Shown in pieces: positions 1 through 9,557 of a DNA stretch of 64,000 nt. Position 1 is the stretch's first letter. Every line of letters starts with the position of its first letter. The notes under the pieces were generated by a model. The model worked only from the letters and a program-made list of their open reading frames with translations. It did not search any database and was not told where the DNA came from. Location of the stretch: positions 35,899 to 99,898 of the forward strand of contig JAMCQN010000147.1 in assembly GCA_023382055.1 (NCBI GenBank). The letters run 5' to 3'. The position numbers were made by a program, and so were the translations under genes. Origin of the DNA: Chloroflexota bacterium. Lineage in GTDB: Bacteria; Chloroflexota; Anaerolineae; J036; Brachytrichaceae.

Positions 1-79
1 AGCTTGTCCGTTGCGCCCAATAGAGCGTCATAATTCCTATCATTCCTGAGGAGGAAGCAGTATATCCGCCAGCAAGCGA

Positions 80-160
80 ATGAGTCGTCGTCAGTTTCCC
101 ATAGTCAGCAGCGCCATTGTCGCGGCAGGCGCATTGCTAACCGCCTGTGGATCACGATGA
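80..160 (+). pseudogene. Truncated lipoprotein signal peptide remnant
   Basis: A 26-codon reading frame from the ATG at 80 encodes an Arg-Arg start, a hydrophobic core and a perfect lipobox (LLTAC) and then stops at TGA three residues after the cysteine. This is the export signal of a lipoprotein, probably a solute-binding protein given the intact one downstream, with its mature part missing. A strong purine-rich GAGGAGGAAG lies at about 49-58, too far upstream for this ATG. A decayed or internally deleted gene is the simplest reading; a real 26-aa lipopeptide is not excluded. Confidence 0.4.
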
Positions 161-194
161 TGGGGTCGTGCAGTTAAAGGGACATATCAGAATC

Positions 195-214
195 GCCATT
201 GTGGCACAGAAGGT
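195..214 (+). repeat. 20-nt dispersed repeat, copy 1
   Basis: GCCATTGTGGCACAGAAGGT occurs here and, on the other strand, at 33135-33154. An exact 20-nt match is not expected by chance in 64 kb. In both places it can be read as the peptide AIVAQKVL within a short open frame, so the two copies may be remnants of related genes. The rest of 1-392 shows no intact gene. Confidence 0.5.
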
Positions 215-446
215 ATTACGCGCCGTGGCGGAATGAGGATTGCGTATCGCCACAGCACATCAGTGTTCCCACTCAGTTGATCTGGCGAGACTCAGTTCGC
301 CCCGTACCCAGGGAGTGAACTCTCAGGAGGTGACGTAACTCAAATTTATCAACCGATTTCCACCCGATTCTGCTTGACTATAGCGCCGGAGCGTGTCCTT
401 CCATCGTGAGAGGGGTAAGCCCTACAAACAAAACAGGAGAAAAGCC

Positions 447-2312
447 ATGACTCGGAATCGCTTGTTTACTCGATCGTCGTTGTTGCTTGCTGCGATGATG
501 CTGTTAAGCGCGTGCACAGGCGCCGCGCCTCAACCCACTGCGGCTCCGGCCGCCACACAGGCTACGGGGGCCACCAAAGCACCCGAAGCGACGAGCGCCC
601 CCGCAGCCACCACGGCGCCCCAGACTGGCCAGGTTAAAGACGTGCCGCGTGAGAAGACCTATGTCGTTACACTCTGGTCCGATACTGGCGGCGCGATCCC
701 GGGTTTTGACAACTGGAACCCACTCATGAATGCCGGCTCCCTGCGAAATAACGGCGGAAACGCAGGACTGTCCGAAGGCCTCTTCTATCGCGACTTGAAC
801 AATGGCCAGGAAACCCCCTGGCTGGGCGAGAGTTATGACCACAACGCCAATTTCACCCAGTGGACGATTAAGTTGCGCAAGGGTGTCGAGTGGTCGGATG
901 GGCAGCCTTTCACCTGCACAGACGTGAAGTTCACTCTCGACACGTTGATAGCCAACGCTCCCGACATGAACCAGTCATCCTACTTCAAGGAATGGACAAA
1001 GCAGGTGACCTGCACGGATGACTACAGCGTTGTCATAGACTTGAACAAGCCTTTCGCGCGTTATATGTACCCGCTGGTAGTCGGCTGGGAATACCACGTA
1101 GCCATCGTCCCCGAGCATATCTGGAAGGGCCAGGATCCCAAGAAATTTACCTTCTTCGACCTGGCCAAGGGCTGGCCCGTGTTCACCGGCCCATACAAGC
1201 TGGTCGCCACGTCAGGCACCCAGGTGGTCATGGATCGCCGTGATTCATGGTGGGCGGTCAAGACCGGCTTCCAGAAGCAGATGCCGGCTCCCGAGCGCAT
1301 CATCGTCATCCCCTTCGGCAACGACACAGCGATGGCCGAGAAGTACATCACCAACCAGATCGACTATGGTGGGCCTTTGCTGATCGGCACCTACCTGTCT
1401 GCCGCGCAGAAGAATCCCAAACTGGTTCCCTGGTTTAAGGACGGTAAAGTACGCGGCGCGCCGGATGGCTGCCTCTACCAACTAGAGCTGAATAACGACT
1501 TACCGCTCTTCAAGGACAAGAATGTCCGCCTGGCGCTGAACTATGCCACCGACCGCAAGAAGCTGGTGGACCTGGCCTACCTGGGCTCCACTCACCCGGC
1601 GGTAGTCCCATTCTCCAGCTACATCTCAAACTGGGTCACCGGCGACCTGAAGGCCGCCATCGACAGCTACGACCGCGTCACGCCCAGCGCTCAGAAGGTC
1701 GAACAGTACATGACGGCCGCCGGCTACAAGAAGAACGGCAGTGGCATATGGGAAAAGGATGGCAAGACCGCCAAGTTCACCATTGTCACCCCCGACTGGC
1801 TGGCGCCCATCGGTCCGGTTCTGACCCAGCAGTACACCGATGCCGGCTTCGATGTCACCGAAAGCCCTGACCGCACAAACGCCTACGGCAACGCTTTGGT
1901 CGCGGGGACGTTCGAAGCCACGGTCTTTATTTTCTGCGGCAGCACCTTCGACCCGTATGACACCCTGCAGTATTACCAAAGCAAGTTCTACGCGCCAATC
2001 GGCACGAAGGCCCTGAACGGCATGGCTGGGTGGCGCTACAAGAACCCCGCCATGGACGCGGCGGTCCTGGCCATGGAAGGCATGATCCCCAATAAGGATG
2101 ATGCGAAGTATATGACGCAGGTTGTCGCTGCGACGAAGATCTACCTGGAGGATATGCCTGATATCATCCTGGCAGAAGAATTGCACGTGATCCCTGGCAA
2201 CTACACCTACTGGAAGGGTTACCCGAACTCGGACGACCCGTACGTGGCGCCGTTCCCCTGTTGGAGGGATATCTTCCTGATGACATTGAAACTGCAACCC
2301 GCTACCAACTAG
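447..2312 (+). CDS. ABC transporter substrate-binding lipoprotein, family 5 (Dpp/Opp type)
   Basis: This is the extracytoplasmic binding protein of an oligopeptide- or oligosaccharide-type ABC importer, 621 aa. The ATG at 447 is preferred over an upstream frame start because AGGAGA sits at 435-440 and the protein then begins with a classic lipoprotein signal: Arg-rich start, Leu/Ala/Met core and lipobox LSAC with Cys23. Residues 24-62 are an Ala/Pro/Thr linker. The rest has SBP_bac_5 features: early W-S-D-G-x-P-F motif, a central N-DLPLFKDKNVRLALNYA segment typical of the family, and a Trp-rich C-terminus. It is the first gene of a complete importer operon. Substrate is unknown: family 5 proteins bind peptides, nickel, or plant oligosaccharides, and the surrounding sugar genes make oligosaccharides possible. 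Confidence 0.93.
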   Translation: MTRNRLFTRSSLLLAAMMLLSACTGAAPQPTAAPAATQATGATKAPEATSAPAATTAPQTGQVKDVPREKTYVVTLWSDTGGAIPGFDNWNPLMNAGSLRNNGGNAGLSEGLFYRDLNNGQETPWLGESYDHNANFTQWTIKLRKGVEWSDGQPFTCTDVKFTLDTLIANAPDMNQSSYFKEWTKQVTCTDDYSVVIDLNKPFARYMYPLVVGWEYHVAIVPEHIWKGQDPKKFTFFDLAKGWPVFTGPYKLVATSGTQVVMDRRDSWWAVKTGFQKQMPAPERIIVIPFGNDTAMAEKYITNQIDYGGPLLIGTYLSAAQKNPKLVPWFKDGKVRGAPDGCLYQLELNNDLPLFKDKNVRLALNYATDRKKLVDLAYLGSTHPAVVPFSSYISNWVTGDLKAAIDSYDRVTPSAQKVEQYMTAAGYKKNGSGIWEKDGKTAKFTIVTPDWLAPIGPVLTQQYTDAGFDVTESPDRTNAYGNALVAGTFEATVFIFCGSTFDPYDTLQYYQSKFYAPIGTKALNGMAGWRYKNPAMDAAVLAMEGMIPNKDDAKYMTQVVAATKIYLEDMPDIILAEELHVIPGNYTYWKGYPNSDDPYVAPFPCWRDIFLMTLKLQPATN

Positions 2313-2328
2313 CTTTATGCGACGCGAC

Positions 2329-2354
2329 GAGGGCAGCCCCCAGGGGCTGCCCTC
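2329..2354 (+). other. Intercistronic hairpin after the binding-protein gene
   Basis: A perfect 12-bp stem (GAGGGCAGCCCC at 2329-2340 pairing with 2343-2354) with a 2-nt loop fills the 68-nt gap between the binding protein and the first permease. There is no U-tract, so it is not a standard terminator. In binding-protein operons such hairpins typically stabilise or partly terminate the upstream message so that the binding protein is made in excess; that role is inferred. Confidence 0.6.
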
Positions 2355-2380
2355 TCCCCGCCTAAGAACAAGGAGGCTCG

Positions 2381-3379
2381 ATGCTTCGATACATCGGCCA
2401 GCGATTTCTCCAGTATCTTCTGATCATTTTCATCGCCAACTCGCTCACCTTCCTGCTGCCACGCATCATTCCTGGCGACCCGATCCAGGAGGCTTTACAG
2501 ACGAAGGCAGCCGCAGCCGGCCACCAAAATGTCGATATCCAGGCCTGGGTCGCTGAGTACAACGCGAAATTCGGGCTGGACCAACCGCTCTGGAAGCAGT
2601 ATCTTAATTACTGGGGCAACATGCTCCGCCTCGATTTCGGCTATTCACTCTTCGATTTTCCCGCCACAGTCATGTCGAAAATTACGGCGGCCATCCCCTG
2701 GACGCTTGGCTTCATGACCATGGCCATCATTATCGCCTTCGTGGTCGGAACAATCCTGGGAGCGTTACTGGCCTGGCCGAACTCGCCTCGCTTCCTTCAA
2801 GGCGCCGTACCGCTTTTGATGGTGATCTCAGCCATTCCGTTCTACCTTTTCGGGCTGGCGCTGATTTTCATCTTTGGAGTCGAGTTGCACATCCTGCCCA
2901 CCGGCGGGGGCGCAGACCCGACCTTGATCATGCGCTGGGATTGGAATACGTTAGGGAATATCCTTCAGCACGCCATTCTGCCGGCGTTCGCTCTCGTTTT
3001 GTACGGAATCGGCTCCTGGGCGCTCGGCATGCGCGCTACCCTGGTTACCGTACTCGGCGAGGACTACATCACCTTCGCTCAGGCCAAGGGCCTGCCCGAC
3101 CGACAGGTCTTCACACGCTACGGCGTTCGCAACGCGCTGCTCCCGCAGGTGACTGGGCTGGCAATTTCCTTTGGCCTCATCCTGGGTAGCGGCGTATTGA
3201 TTGAGTCGATTTTCAATTATCCTGGGATTGGCAGTTTGATCTTTGCCGCCATCAACTCGAAGGACTATTTTGTGATCAACGGCACGGTGGCGATCATGGT
3301 ATTTACCGCATCCACCGCTTTGTTGATCGTGGATCTCATCTATCCTCTCATCGATCCGCGCATCCGATTCGGCAAATAA
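2381..3379 (+). CDS. ABC transporter permease, DppB/OppB type
   Basis: Inner-membrane permease of the importer, 332 aa, with an AAGGAGG ribosome site just ahead of the ATG. The N-terminus (RYIGQRFLQYLLIIF) and the early P-R-x-x-P-G-D-P motif are diagnostic of the DppB/OppB group. About six membrane segments follow. The cytoplasmic coupling helix is seen near residues 225-245 (GEDYITFAQAKGLPD, then RNALLP), and this is where the ATPase docks. Length is typical. It lies second in the operon, 59 nt before the fused permease-ATPase gene. Confidence 0.93.
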   Translation: MLRYIGQRFLQYLLIIFIANSLTFLLPRIIPGDPIQEALQTKAAAAGHQNVDIQAWVAEYNAKFGLDQPLWKQYLNYWGNMLRLDFGYSLFDFPATVMSKITAAIPWTLGFMTMAIIIAFVVGTILGALLAWPNSPRFLQGAVPLLMVISAIPFYLFGLALIFIFGVELHILPTGGGADPTLIMRWDWNTLGNILQHAILPAFALVLYGIGSWALGMRATLVTVLGEDYITFAQAKGLPDRQVFTRYGVRNALLPQVTGLAISFGLILGSGVLIESIFNYPGIGSLIFAAINSKDYFVINGTVAIMVFTASTALLIVDLIYPLIDPRIRFGK

Positions 3380-3437
3380 ACCATGCCGCGAGTAATTGAA
3401 CAGGACAATCTTCTTTAGCAATAATACTGAGGATAGC

Positions 3438-5390
3438 ATGGCATCACAAAAACGAGGTTTGTTACGGGACCCGAGGATCAATCCCAGCTTGATCTTTGGC
3501 GTGGTAGTGATCATCCTGATGATCCTGGTCGGCATTGTCGGTCCTATGTTGTTGAACGAGAAGTTGGCGCGTGTGGGGGCGGTGGAACCAAATATGCCGC
3601 CATCTGCACAGAATGTCTTCGGCACTGATTCCCAGGGGCGTGATGTATTCACAACTTTGATCATGGCCATACCACCCACCTTGCGCGTGGGGGTGATCGC
3701 GGGAGTGATCAGTGTTTCCCTCGGCTTGGCATTGGGCTTAATCGCAGGATTTTTCGGCGGTTGGGCCGATTCGCTGATCCGAACCTTTTCGGACGTTTTG
3801 ATGGCCATACCCTCCCTCGCCTTCATGATCCTGGTGGTTGCGCGTATGGATCGTCCGAACATCTTAGTCGTGGCCGTTATCGTCGGTTTCCTGACCTGGT
3901 CTGGCACTGCCCGGGGCATCCGCTCGATGGTGCTCTCGATCCGTGAGCGCTCCTACACGGCTGTGGCGCGCGCCAATGGTGAGACTGAGGTGGAAGTGTT
4001 GTTCCGTGAGGTCATGCCCAACCTGCTGCCATTGATGTTAGCGAGCTTCATCGGGGCGGTCACGATGGGCATTTACACCGTAATGGCTCTGGAAGTACTT
4101 GGTTTAGGTAGTAACGTCATTCCCACCCTGGGCATGATGATCTTCTGGTCGCAACGCTTCAGTGCTGTGCTGCGAGGCATGTACTGGTGGTGGAGCCCGC
4201 CCATTGTGGTTATTGCCTTAATCTTCATCGGCCTGTTCTTCCTTTCGTTCGGGTTGGATCGTTTCATAAACCCAGCCATCCCCATTAAAAGGGGGCGGTC
4301 CCGTATCAAGCTACCCACTCAGCCGACCGCCCCTGACACGGCAATAGACCCGCGTGACGCCATTATGGAGGTACGAAACCTGCGCGTCGTATACGAAACG
4401 CCGGCTGGTCTGGTTAAGGCAGTGGACGATGTCTCGTTCTCACTGCGACCGGGTGAGCGCATGGGGTTGATCGGCGAGTCGGGCTCAGGAAAAACCACCA
4501 TGGCGACGGCGATGATGCGCCTGTCGCGCCCACCGGCTTACGTCGCCGGAGGTCGGGTGCTCTTGGAGGGTCGCGATCTATTTAACATACCAGATCGCGA
4601 GCTGAACAAATTGCGCTTAAAGGAGATCGCCCTGATGCCGCAGGCCGCCATGAACTCGCTGAACCCGGTAGTGCGCGTGGGGCCACAGTTCAAGGATGCC
4701 ATCGTGGCGCACTTAGGGCGCTTACCCGATAACCAGCTTAACGAAATGGTGGCTCAGGCGTTGACCAAGGTCGGCCTCAAACCCGATGTTGCGAGGAACT
4801 TCCCGCACCAGTTGAGCGGTGGCATGAAGCAACGCGTAGTGATGGCCATCGCCACCATCCTTAACCCTAAAGTCATCATCGCTGATGAGCCCACCAGCGC
4901 CCTCGACGTTGTTGTGCAACAGCAGGTCATGCAGACATTAGGCCGCCTACAAAAGGAACTCGCAGCAGCCGTCATTCTCATCGGCCATGACATGGGCTTG
5001 ATCACGCAATTTGCAGACACGATTGGCGTGCTTTACGCCGGCAAGCTGGTCGAGCGTGGCGACGTGCAGACCGTGCTGGATAACCCTCTGCATCCGTATT
5101 CTCGCTTGTTGATCGATAGCCTCCCCACGCTTGACGGTAAGCATGATCTGGTGGGCATCCCCGGCCTTCCGCCCGAACTGTTACACCTGCCGAATGGTTG
5201 CGCCTTCCACCCGCGCTGTCCGTTCGCGATGGAACGCTGTCGCACAGAGACCCCCGTGTTGCAGACACCGCTGGCCGGACGACAGGTATCCTGTCACCTG
5301 TACCCCGAGCATACCCAACTGCCGCCGTTGACGATCGGGATCGATAGTTCGTCCGCTGTCATTGAAGTAGCCAGTAGTATGGGTGCTTAA
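3438..5390 (+). CDS. Fused ABC permease (DppC-like) and ATPase (DppD-like)
   Basis: A 650-aa two-domain protein. Residues 1 to about 280 are a DppC-type permease with N-terminal helix, cytosolic linker, five further helices and a coupling motif (RERSYTAVARANGE, then MPNLLPLMLA). After a hydrophilic Pro-rich linker, residues from about 310 form a DppD-type ATPase: Walker A GESGSGKTT at 346-354, signature LSGGMKQ from 459, Walker B with D483-E484, and the oligopeptide C-terminal Cys-rich motif (GCAFHPRCPF). No stop or frameshift separates the two halves. The ATG at 3438 has TGAGGAT ahead of it and is preferred over a TTG 42 nt upstream. Fused forms of this pair are known in databases but are the minority arrangement. 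Membrane topology puts the ATPase on the cytoplasmic side, as required. Confidence 0.92.
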   Translation: MASQKRGLLRDPRINPSLIFGVVVIILMILVGIVGPMLLNEKLARVGAVEPNMPPSAQNVFGTDSQGRDVFTTLIMAIPPTLRVGVIAGVISVSLGLALGLIAGFFGGWADSLIRTFSDVLMAIPSLAFMILVVARMDRPNILVVAVIVGFLTWSGTARGIRSMVLSIRERSYTAVARANGETEVEVLFREVMPNLLPLMLASFIGAVTMGIYTVMALEVLGLGSNVIPTLGMMIFWSQRFSAVLRGMYWWWSPPIVVIALIFIGLFFLSFGLDRFINPAIPIKRGRSRIKLPTQPTAPDTAIDPRDAIMEVRNLRVVYETPAGLVKAVDDVSFSLRPGERMGLIGESGSGKTTMATAMMRLSRPPAYVAGGRVLLEGRDLFNIPDRELNKLRLKEIALMPQAAMNSLNPVVRVGPQFKDAIVAHLGRLPDNQLNEMVAQALTKVGLKPDVARNFPHQLSGGMKQRVVMAIATILNPKVIIADEPTSALDVVVQQQVMQTLGRLQKELAAAVILIGHDMGLITQFADTIGVLYAGKLVERGDVQTVLDNPLHPYSRLLIDSLPTLDGKHDLVGIPGLPPELLHLPNGCAFHPRCPFAMERCRTETPVLQTPLAGRQVSCHLYPEHTQLPPLTIGIDSSSAVIEVASSMGA

Positions 5391-5402
5391 GGGAGACATG
5401 CC

Positions 5403-6446
5403 GTGCCCAATTTGATACAAGTCCAGAACGCTTCGAAGATTTACGGCGGTGGACTCATCAAGCGCAGCGACGCCACGATTGCCGTGGATAAAGTGACCTT
5501 CACGCTGTCCGACGAGTACCCTACCATCACCGCCATCGCGGGTGAGAGCGGTAGCGGCAAGACCACGCTTTCGCTACTGATGATGGGTCAGATCAGCCCT
5601 GACGCGGGTCAGGTGCTATACCGCGGCAGGGACATTGCCAAGTTGAATAACGAAGAACGGACGATAATGCGACGCGAGGTACAGCCCATCTACCAGGATC
5701 CATACGCGGCCTACAACCCGTTCTATCGAGTAGACCACGTACTGCAGATGCCGATCAAGCGCTTCCGGCTGGCCAGGACCAAGGCCGAGGCCACGCGGGT
5801 CATTGAGAATTCGATGGAGATGGTGGGGCTGCGGCCAGCGGAGACACTGGGGCGCTTTCCTCACCAGCTCAGCGGCGGCCAGCGCCAACGCCTGATGGTA
5901 GCGCGCGCGCTGCTGTGTAAGCCTCAGGTCATAATGGCCGATGAACCCGTGTCCATGGTGGACGCGTCGTTGCGCGCCACCATCCTGGCCAGCCTGCGAA
6001 AACTAAATAGTGAACTGGGCATCTCGATCATCTACATCACACACGATCTGACCACTGCCTATCAGATCGCAGAGAACATCATCATTATGTACTCCGGCTG
6101 CGTCGTTGAGTCCGGCGCGGTAAACCAGGTAATCCGCAGCCCCAAGCACCCTTACACAAAGCTGCTGATCTCGTCGATTCCTCTACCCGACAAGAGCAAG
6201 AAGTGGGGCGGGCAGGAGGCGGACGAGACGCAAAACAAGGGCCGAAAGAGCACTGGTTGCCGGTTCGCGAATCGCTGCCCTGTGGCAATGGACATCTGCT
6301 GGAAGGAGAAACCACCGCTATACACGACCGACCCTGACCGCGCCGTAGCCTGCTTCCGCTATGACGATAGCCCGGTTATGGAGTCGTTGGACGTCGCAGC
6401 CGTCTTCTCGCGCAAAGGTAAAGCCCAGCCCGGCGCGACTCAATAG
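5403..6446 (+). CDS. ABC transporter ATP-binding protein, DppF/OppF type
   Basis: Second ATPase of the importer, 347 aa, pairing with the ATPase half of the fused protein. Walker A GESGSGKTT is at residues 47-55, signature LSGGQRQR from 156, Walker B MADEP with D180-E181. The C-terminal Cys-containing region (GCRFANRCPVAMDIC) is the usual oligopeptide-transporter tail. The start is a GTG at 5403 with GGGAGAC upstream; the ATG at 5398 is out of frame. Twelve nucleotides separate it from the preceding stop. The D-loop reads SMVDAS instead of the commoner SALD. Confidence 0.92.
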   Translation: MPNLIQVQNASKIYGGGLIKRSDATIAVDKVTFTLSDEYPTITAIAGESGSGKTTLSLLMMGQISPDAGQVLYRGRDIAKLNNEERTIMRREVQPIYQDPYAAYNPFYRVDHVLQMPIKRFRLARTKAEATRVIENSMEMVGLRPAETLGRFPHQLSGGQRQRLMVARALLCKPQVIMADEPVSMVDASLRATILASLRKLNSELGISIIYITHDLTTAYQIAENIIIMYSGCVVESGAVNQVIRSPKHPYTKLLISSIPLPDKSKKWGGQEADETQNKGRKSTGCRFANRCPVAMDICWKEKPPLYTTDPDRAVACFRYDDSPVMESLDVAAVFSRKGKAQPGATQ

Positions 6447-6474
6447 TTGCTAGCCGAGCGCGCAATCAAGCCGT

Positions 6475-6512
6475 AAAACACGACAGGTGCAGTAGCGCCT
6501 GTCGTGTTTTCG
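6475..6512 (+). terminator. Bidirectional Rho-independent terminator
   Basis: AAAACACGACAGG(T)GC at 6475-6490 pairs with GCGCCTGTCGTGTTTT at 6495-6510 around an AGTA loop, with one internal mismatch. The A-run on one side and T-run on the other allow termination in both directions, which suits its position between the convergent importer operon (ends 6446) and the dehydrogenase gene (ends 6516). Confidence 0.88.
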
Positions 6513-6515
6513 TTT

Positions 6516-7619
6516 CTACTGATCGAGTTCACTTGCAGTCAACCCGGTGGGCAGCGGCGCAGGACGTTCGCAGGTACTCTCGAGCACGATATGCCGGGAT
6601 TCGTGCGAGGCGTCGTGGACGGTGTACATCACATCCAGCACGTGATAAGCGAGAGCGCCGCTCGCACGGTGAGACCTGCCGGAGCGCAAGGCGTACGCCA
6701 AATCGGCCACACCCAGGCTGCGGCTGTTCTCGGCGCGCAACGGCAGCAGTGGCGCCTCCTCCCAGCTCTTGGACTCCGGCTTCCACAGTTTGACCGGGCC
6801 GCCGAAAGTATTCGGATCCGGGACGCTCAAGGTGCCTTCGCTACCGTATATTTCGATGCGCGGCAACTGGTGCGCCCACACATCGAAGCTGGTGATCAGG
6901 TTGCCCACCGCCCCCGATGCAAAATCCAGCACGCCGACGATGTGCGTCGGAATCTCGACCTTGATCTTGCTGCCTTTCCTGGGGCCGCTGCCGATGGTGC
7001 GCTCTGCGAAAGAAATCTGCGCGGAACCTGTGACCCGCTTGACGGGACCCAGCAGGCTGACCAACGCCGTCACGTAATACGGCCCCATGTCAAACATCGG
7101 TCCGCCGCCAACCTGATAGAAGAACTCGGGATTGGGATGCCAGGGCTCCGGCCCGCGCCCCAGCATGAACGCGGTCGCGGCCAGCGGCCGGCCAATCGCA
7201 CCTTCATCGATTAGCTTGCGGCAGGTCTGCAGTCCGGCGCCCATAAAGGTATCCGGCGCGCAACCGACCCGTAAGTGCTTCTCCGCAGCCAGTTCCAGCA
7301 GGCGACGAGCATCCTCTCGATTCACTGCCAGTGGCTTCTCGTTATAGACGCTCTTTCCCGCCTCCAGGGCGCGCAGCGCTATGGTGGCATGCGCCGCAGG
7401 CGGCGTCAGATTGACGACGATGCTGATTTCCGGGTCGGCCAAAAGCTCATCCACCGAGCAGGCGCGCGGGACGCCGAACTCCTGCGCCCTGGATTTCGCC
7501 AGGTCTGGAATCGCATCGGCGCATGCGACCACTTCGAGTATGTCAAACGTCGGGGCAACTTTCAGGTAGGTGCCGCTGATATTGCCGCAGCCTATGATTC
7601 CAATCTTCGTTTTATTCAT
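6516..7619 (-). CDS. Gfo/Idh/MocA-family NAD(P)-dependent oxidoreductase
   Basis: A 367-aa cytoplasmic sugar or sugar-alcohol dehydrogenase-type enzyme. The N-terminal Rossmann fold starts [14 protein letters not shown], followed by the family's EKPLA motif near residue 96 that contributes the cofactor- and substrate-binding lysine. The C-terminal half is the alpha/beta domain with the Gly/Pro-rich [13 protein letters not shown] segment, which includes the usual Asp of the catalytic region. Length is standard. It is the last gene of a loose minus-strand group and converges on the ABC importer. The substrate cannot be read from sequence. Confidence 0.9.
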   Translation of the reverse strand: MNKTKIGIIGCGNISGTYLKVAPTFDILEVVACADAIPDLAKSRAQEFGVPRACSVDELLADPEISIVVNLTPPAAHATIALRALEAGKSVYNEKPLAVNREDARRLLELAAEKHLRVGCAPDTFMGAGLQTCRKLIDEGAIGRPLAATAFMLGRGPEPWHPNPEFFYQVGGGPMFDMGPYYVTALVSLLGPVKRVTGSAQISFAERTIGSGPRKGSKIKVEIPTHIVGVLDFASGAVGNLITSFDVWAHQLPRIEIYGSEGTLSVPDPNTFGGPVKLWKPESKSWEEAPLLPLRAENSRSLGVADLAYALRSGRSHRASGALAYHVLDVMYTVHDASHESRHIVLESTCERPAPLPTGLTASELDQ

Positions 7620-7767
7620 GATTTGGCTCCACCGCCCAACTATGGCGCAGATTCACGTAGCGTGCAAGCTGATTAGGATTCCTGTACTGAGACCCACCCA
7701 ACCGTGGCGCGGTGACGCGCCGAGAGTGGACTACTGAATGGGCGGATGTGGCAAGTCCCACGTGCGA

Positions 7768-8784
7768 TTACTGTTTTGCCGGCCAGGCCCGCTCGTAGGC
7801 CGTAAGAATGTTGTCCCATAACCGGTTGGCCGGGGCGTCTATCGATTGCCGGGCAGGGTCTGCTTCAAACCAGGCAAGCGCCTTTCGCACGCCCGCCGTC
7901 CACGGCACCGTGGCAACAAAGTCGGGAACGAACCGTTTAATCTTGCTGTTGTCGAAGACTACACTGTAAATTTTGTCGCCGATCAGGCTGCCGTAGGAGT
8001 CCGGATCGAATGCGGCGATCAGATCGGAAGGGATATGCACCAGTTTTGGTTCGACACCGAGGGCGTGAGCCAGTTCGATATAAATCTGATTCCAGTTCAG
8101 CACCTCGTCAGACGTGATGTGGAAGGCATGGCCGATAGCCTGTTCGCGCCCGAGCAAGCCGACCAGCCCCCTGGCAAAGTCGCCGTTCCAGGTCAGCGGC
8201 CACAGTGATGTGCCGTCGCCCGGGACGATCACCGGCCTGCCCTGTTTCATGCGCTCGACGATCGTCCAGGGATGCTGCCAGCTCCCCATGACGATCGGGA
8301 TCTGCGATGGTCCGTACGTCAGCGAGGGCCGGATGATCGTGATTGGGAAACCGCGCTCGCGATATTCGCGCATCAGCCGTTCCTCGCAGGCGATCTTGTT
8401 CTGGGAGTAGGCCCAGTGCGGGTTCGCCAGCGGAGTATCTTCCGTGATGAGGTAATGGTTGGGCGGTTTCTGGTAAACACTGGCCGAACTGATGAAAATG
8501 AACTGGCGCGTCCTGCCGGTGAAGAGCGCGATATCGGCCTCGATATCAGCAGGGGTAAAGGCTATCCAATCGACGACCGCGTCGAAATGGTGGTCATTCA
8601 GCATTTCCGCCACGGCCGCGCGGTCTGCGTGAACATCGCCGACCAGCAGATGCGCCCCGGCAGGGACATCGTATTTGCGCGAGCGGCCCCGGTTCAGGAT
8701 AAAGAGATCGATGCCGCGATCGACGGCTAACTGCGAACATGCGGAACTGATCAGGCCGGTTCCTCCGATGAACAGCACCTTCAT
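7768..8784 (-). CDS. NAD-dependent epimerase/dehydratase-family protein
   Basis: Extended short-chain dehydrogenase of 338 aa. The N-terminal NAD-binding motif is GGTGLIS, the catalytic serine lies in SSASVYQ and the catalytic Tyr/Lys pair in YSQNK. The C-terminal half (substrate domain) resembles nucleotide-sugar epimerases and the plastid RNA-binding CSP41-like group. A strong AGGAGG lies 6 nt ahead of the ATG. The reaction is unassigned; sugar epimerisation or dehydration is likely. The 148 bases between it and the dehydrogenase downstream show nothing recognisable. Confidence 0.85.
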   Translation of the reverse strand: MKVLFIGGTGLISSACSQLAVDRGIDLFILNRGRSRKYDVPAGAHLLVGDVHADRAAVAEMLNDHHFDAVVDWIAFTPADIEADIALFTGRTRQFIFISSASVYQKPPNHYLITEDTPLANPHWAYSQNKIACEERLMREYRERGFPITIIRPSLTYGPSQIPIVMGSWQHPWTIVERMKQGRPVIVPGDGTSLWPLTWNGDFARGLVGLLGREQAIGHAFHITSDEVLNWNQIYIELAHALGVEPKLVHIPSDLIAAFDPDSYGSLIGDKIYSVVFDNSKIKRFVPDFVATVPWTAGVRKALAWFEADPARQSIDAPANRLWDNILTAYERAWPAKQ

Positions 8785-8882
8785 ACAAGCCTCCTGGATA
8801 TGCGTTCAGGTTTTTGAACTTCGAGTATAGCGAATAACGCAATACTTACCGCGCCCAGGGGCATTGATGCAGGATCAGCGGG

Positions 8883-9548
8883 TCAAACGGGCTGAACCAG
8901 GTCTGAATCGTCGTTTGCAGGCGCATTGACGCGCCGTGAGACAGCAAAGGCCTGCATTTCATCAGCAGGATAGGGCCTCAGTAGCGCCGCCAGTGCAAGC
9001 GGACCGATTGAATCATCCAGCCAGTCCGATTCCATGTAGCGTGGCAAAATGACCGGCATGCGATTATGAATCGGCGCAACCAGTTCGTTTGGGTTTGTGG
9101 TGATGATCGTGCATGTACGTCTGGTCCGCCCATCCGGGGACGTCCATAGCTCCCATAGACCCGCCATCGCGAAAGGTTCACCGGACTTCAGCCGAACCAG
9201 CATGGGCGTCTTGGTTTTCACGTCGTCCTCTTTGCGCCACTCGTAAAACCCGTCAGCCAGGACAAGGCAGCGACGTTTCTTGAATGCGGCGCGGAAGGCC
9301 GGCTTTTCCGGGACGGTCTCGGCGCGCGCATTGATCATCTGAGCGCCGATCGCCGGATCCTTCGCCCACGGCGGTATCAGACCCCACTGCACCGTGGAGA
9401 GCCTGGTCGGTGACTCATTCAACACGACTGGGACGTTCTGCGTCGGAGCGACATTGTAGCGTGGAGCCGGCATCTCATCGGCCGCTTGGAGATGGAAGCG
9501 TTCCATCAACTCCTCGGGGTCGACTGTAACGGTAAATCGTCCACACAT
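8883..9548 (-). CDS. SOS response-associated peptidase, SRAP family (YedK/HMCES)
   Basis: SRAP proteins cross-link to abasic sites in single-stranded DNA and shield them from strand breakage. The 221-aa protein begins MCGRF, so Cys2 becomes the N-terminal catalytic residue after Met removal. The other conserved active-site residues are present: Asn73 in NARAE, Glu103 in FYEWR and His161 in IHNRMPVI. Length is typical. A LexA-like operator sits inside its promoter (9564-9575), so DNA damage control is likely. The 5' leader would be only 2-3 nt, implying leaderless translation. It is transcribed on its own. Confidence 0.93.
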   Translation of the reverse strand: MCGRFTVTVDPEELMERFHLQAADEMPAPRYNVAPTQNVPVVLNESPTRLSTVQWGLIPPWAKDPAIGAQMINARAETVPEKPAFRAAFKKRRCLVLADGFYEWRKEDDVKTKTPMLVRLKSGEPFAMAGLWELWTSPDGRTRRTCTIITTNPNELVAPIHNRMPVILPRYMESDWLDDSIGPLALAALLRPYPADEMQAFAVSRRVNAPANDDSDLVQPV

Positions 9549-9557
9549 GATAATGCC

